In this document: piece by piece, positions 62,221 through 64,000 of the stretch | Position numbering within the stretch: position 1 is the stretch's first letter | Layout of the letters: the number at the start of each line of letters is the position of its first letter | Assembly: GCF_015471405.1 (NCBI RefSeq) | Contig: NZ_BLVZ01000011.1 | Location: 1-64,000, forward strand | DNA length: 64,000 nucleotides | Direction of reading: 5' to 3' | Origin: Pseudomonas cichorii | Lineage (GTDB): Bacteria > Pseudomonadota > Gammaproteobacteria > Pseudomonadales > Pseudomonadaceae | Notes under the pieces: generated by a model | What the model was told of the DNA's origin: nothing | What the model saw: only the letters and a program-made list of their open reading frames with translations | Databases searched by the model: none | Translations under genes and position numbers: made by a program

Positions 62221-63615
62221 ATGCCCTCCCGCTTCCTGACCGCACTAGCGCTGGTCGCCTCTGTCCACCTGGCAGGCTGCTCCGTCTTCCGTAGCTATGA
62301 CTCGGAACTGAAGGAAACCAATCAGCAACTGGCCAGCGGCAATGTCGATGCAGCCCTCGGCACACTGGAAAAAAACAACAAAGGCGAAGACAAAGACCTG
62401 CTCTATTACTTCGAGAAAGGTGAGTTGCTGCGCTCCAAAGGTGATTTCGCCGGTAGCCAGGCTGCCTGGCGTACAGCCGATCAGGTCGTGTTCAAGTGGG
62501 AAGAATCGGTCAAGTTCGATACCGAAAAATACCTCGCCCAGTTCGGCAGCTTCCTGGTCAACGACAAGGTGCGTCGCTACGAAGGCTATGACTATGAAAA
62601 GGTCATGCTGACCACCCAGATGGCACTCAATCTGCTGGGCCAGAACGATTTCGACGGTGCCCGTACCGAAATCAAGAAGACTCACGAGCGTGAAGCCGTG
62701 ATTGCCGACCTGCGCGACAAGGAATACCTCAAGAGCGAGCAGGCAGCCGAAAACAAGGGCATGAAAACCCAGTTCAAGGATCTGAAAGGCTACCCTGTCG
62801 AGTCACTGGACGCGCCAGAAGTCGTCGCCCTCAAGAACAGCTACCAGAGTGCGTTCAGTCATTATCTGGCCGGCTTTGTCTATGAAGCACTGGGGGAAAA
62901 AGACCTGGCAGCACCGGGCTATCGCAAGGCGGCAGAACTGCGTCCGAACACCCCGCTGCTGGAAAAATCCCTGGCCGATCTTGACGCGGCCGCCAGCAAG
63001 GATGGCAACAGCGAAGTACTGATCGTGATCCAGAGCGGCTTTGCTCCGGCCCGCGACTCGGTGAGCATCCCGTTGCCGCTGCCGATCAGCGGCAATCTGG
63101 TCATTACGCCGCTATCGTTCCCGGTCATCAAACCGGACACCGGAACCCCGGTCTTCAACCAGATAACCCTGGACGGCCAGCCGCTCAACCTGACGCTGCT
63201 CAACAGCACCACTGACATGTCGCGACGCGCCCTGCGCGACGACATGCCGGGCATCATTCTGCGCACCACCCTTCGCGCCATTACCCGTGGTGTCGCGCAA
63301 AAGCAGATCAACGACGTCAACCCGCTGGCCGGGCTGGCAGTCGGTATCGCTTCGGCCATCACCGAAGGCGCCGACACCCGCACCTGGCGCACCTTGCCGG
63401 ACAACACTCTCGTGGCGCGACTGCGTCTGACTCAAGGCATGCATCAGGTCATACTGCCTGGCACGCTGGGCGGTACCCACTTGCAGGTCAAGGTCGATCA
63501 GCGCTATCAGGTCGTCACCCTGCGCGCCCTGGGCAATCAGGTATTCGCCAACAGCCTCGCGGCCCAGGTCACTCCGACGAATGTCCCGCAAGCCCTTGCT
63601 GTCAAACAACCCTGA
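62221..63615 (+). CDS. COG3014-type lipoprotein
   Basis: A 464-residue outer-membrane-type lipoprotein. The start at 62221 gives a signal peptide with lipobox SVHLAGC (Cys at about 20). TPR-like helices follow (NQQLASGNVDAALGTLEKNNKGEDKDLLYYFEKGELLRSKGDFAGSQAAW), then a beta-rich region. The length and pattern fit the COG3014 family, often found upstream of YcfL and LpoB-type lipoproteins. A role in cell-envelope or peptidoglycan synthase regulation is inferred from that linkage. Confidence 0.85.
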   Translation: MPSRFLTALALVASVHLAGCSVFRSYDSELKETNQQLASGNVDAALGTLEKNNKGEDKDLLYYFEKGELLRSKGDFAGSQAAWRTADQVVFKWEESVKFDTEKYLAQFGSFLVNDKVRRYEGYDYEKVMLTTQMALNLLGQNDFDGARTEIKKTHEREAVIADLRDKEYLKSEQAAENKGMKTQFKDLKGYPVESLDAPEVVALKNSYQSAFSHYLAGFVYEALGEKDLAAPGYRKAAELRPNTPLLEKSLADLDAAASKDGNSEVLIVIQSGFAPARDSVSIPLPLPISGNLVITPLSFPVIKPDTGTPVFNQITLDGQPLNLTLLNSTTDMSRRALRDDMPGIILRTTLRAITRGVAQKQINDVNPLAGLAVGIASAITEGADTRTWRTLPDNTLVARLRLTQGMHQVILPGTLGGTHLQVKVDQRYQVVTLRALGNQVFANSLAAQVTPTNVPQALAVKQP

Positions 63616-63628
63616 ACGGAGATACCCC

Positions 63629-64000
63629 ATGCGTATCAAGATTTTCGGCGCGCTGGCGCTGGCCCTGCTAGCAGGCTGCGCAACCCCGCCACCTCCCGCT
63701 CCGGGCAGCGCAGCCAGTAAAGTGGTGGCTCTGGGCGACATTAAAAGCATTGAAGTCGGTGCCATGCGCGTGGCTCGGGAAAATGGCTTCCTGACCGTCA
63801 AGGCTCAGTTGACCAACACCAGCAGCCGTAACAAGACGATGTATTACCGCTTCGCCTGGCTGGGTAACGATGGCTTTCCTGTGGCGGACGAAGAAGCCTG
63901 GAAAAGCCTGATGCTGTATGGCTCGCAAAGCACCACACTGCCGGCTATCGCTCCAAATCCGCGGGCAACCGATTTCCGCATTGAAATCAACACGCCTTGA
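63629..64000 (+). CDS. YcfL-family lipoprotein
   Basis: A 123-residue lipoprotein, complete at the window edge (TGA at 63998-64000). The lipobox is ALLAGC with Cys near residue 17, then a Pro-rich spacer and a beta-sandwich (NGFLTVKAQLTNTSSRNKTMYYRFAWLGNDGFPV and the tail ATDFRIEINTP), matching DUF1425/YcfL. It starts 13 bp after the COG3014 gene and is in one operon with it. In E. coli ycfL precedes lpoB, the activator of PBP1b, so lpoB probably follows beyond the edge. Confidence 0.88.
   Translation: MRIKIFGALALALLAGCATPPPPAPGSAASKVVALGDIKSIEVGAMRVARENGFLTVKAQLTNTSSRNKTMYYRFAWLGNDGFPVADEEAWKSLMLYGSQSTTLPAIAPNPRATDFRIEINTP

Overview
The window looks like a chromosome segment of a fluorescent Pseudomonas, probably of the P. 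syringae group. The evidence is the proteins themselves (Pseudomonas-type EnvZ/OmpR, ArgA, GshA, Mg-type HemB and 6S RNA), the high GC content, and a gene order from trmL to dedA that broadly follows the P. aeruginosa PA5126-PA5245 segment as I remember it. Many copies of a short inverted repeat (GTAGGAGCGAATTTATTCGC-type, a REP family) sit between genes. I saw no tRNA or rRNA genes, no CRISPR array, no insertion sequence and no prophage.

Layout. Positions 1-1336 hold the 5' part of a VasX-type type VI secretion effector gene that runs off the left edge, with an unusual operator-like array behind it. Positions 1750-8124 form a sulfur-scavenging block: the 1-Cys peroxiredoxin LsfA, an OprD-family porin, an SsuA-like sulfonate binding protein and tauABC without tauD. 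Positions 8326-9297 hold a textbook sigma-54 promoter driving a very short terminated RNA (possible NrsZ homologue) and trmL. Positions 9404-23564 hold envZ/ompR, tex, a thioesterase, gshA, argA, argE, a CYTH protein, an Lrp regulator and an orphan GspE/PilB-like ATPase. Positions 23604-38337 hold an SPFH/NfeD pair, gcvTH, a ferric-iron ABC transporter, the ubiI-ubiH-pepP-ygfB operon, zapA, 6S RNA with ygfA, a 50-residue membrane protein, an EVE-domain protein, an orphan FliL-like protein and a quinone oxidoreductase.

The clearest accessory insert is 38338-43094. It holds a colicin-E9-like HNH DNase bacteriocin, its Im9-like immunity gene, an unrecognised coiled-coil gene, and a tandem pair of paralogous exported proteins that have only the TonB C-terminal domain. 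Core genes resume with glpT, chaC-like, a ferredoxin-type reductase, ubiD, rho and trxA. A GntR regulator with a divergent amino-acid-type ABC transporter follows, with two matching operator-like repeats between them. Then come ppx and ppk (convergent, overlapping at their 3' ends), hemB, dedA, a cytochrome c-FTR1 fusion iron permease, and two envelope lipoprotein genes at the right edge.

Themes. The left block suits growth on organosulfur compounds during sulfate starvation. Two separate iron uptake systems are present (a periplasmic-binding-protein ABC system and an FTR1 permease). Two antagonism systems, a T6SS effector and a nuclease bacteriocin, are the main accessory content. All functional statements rest on reading the sequences and on remembered family features. 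No database search was run.
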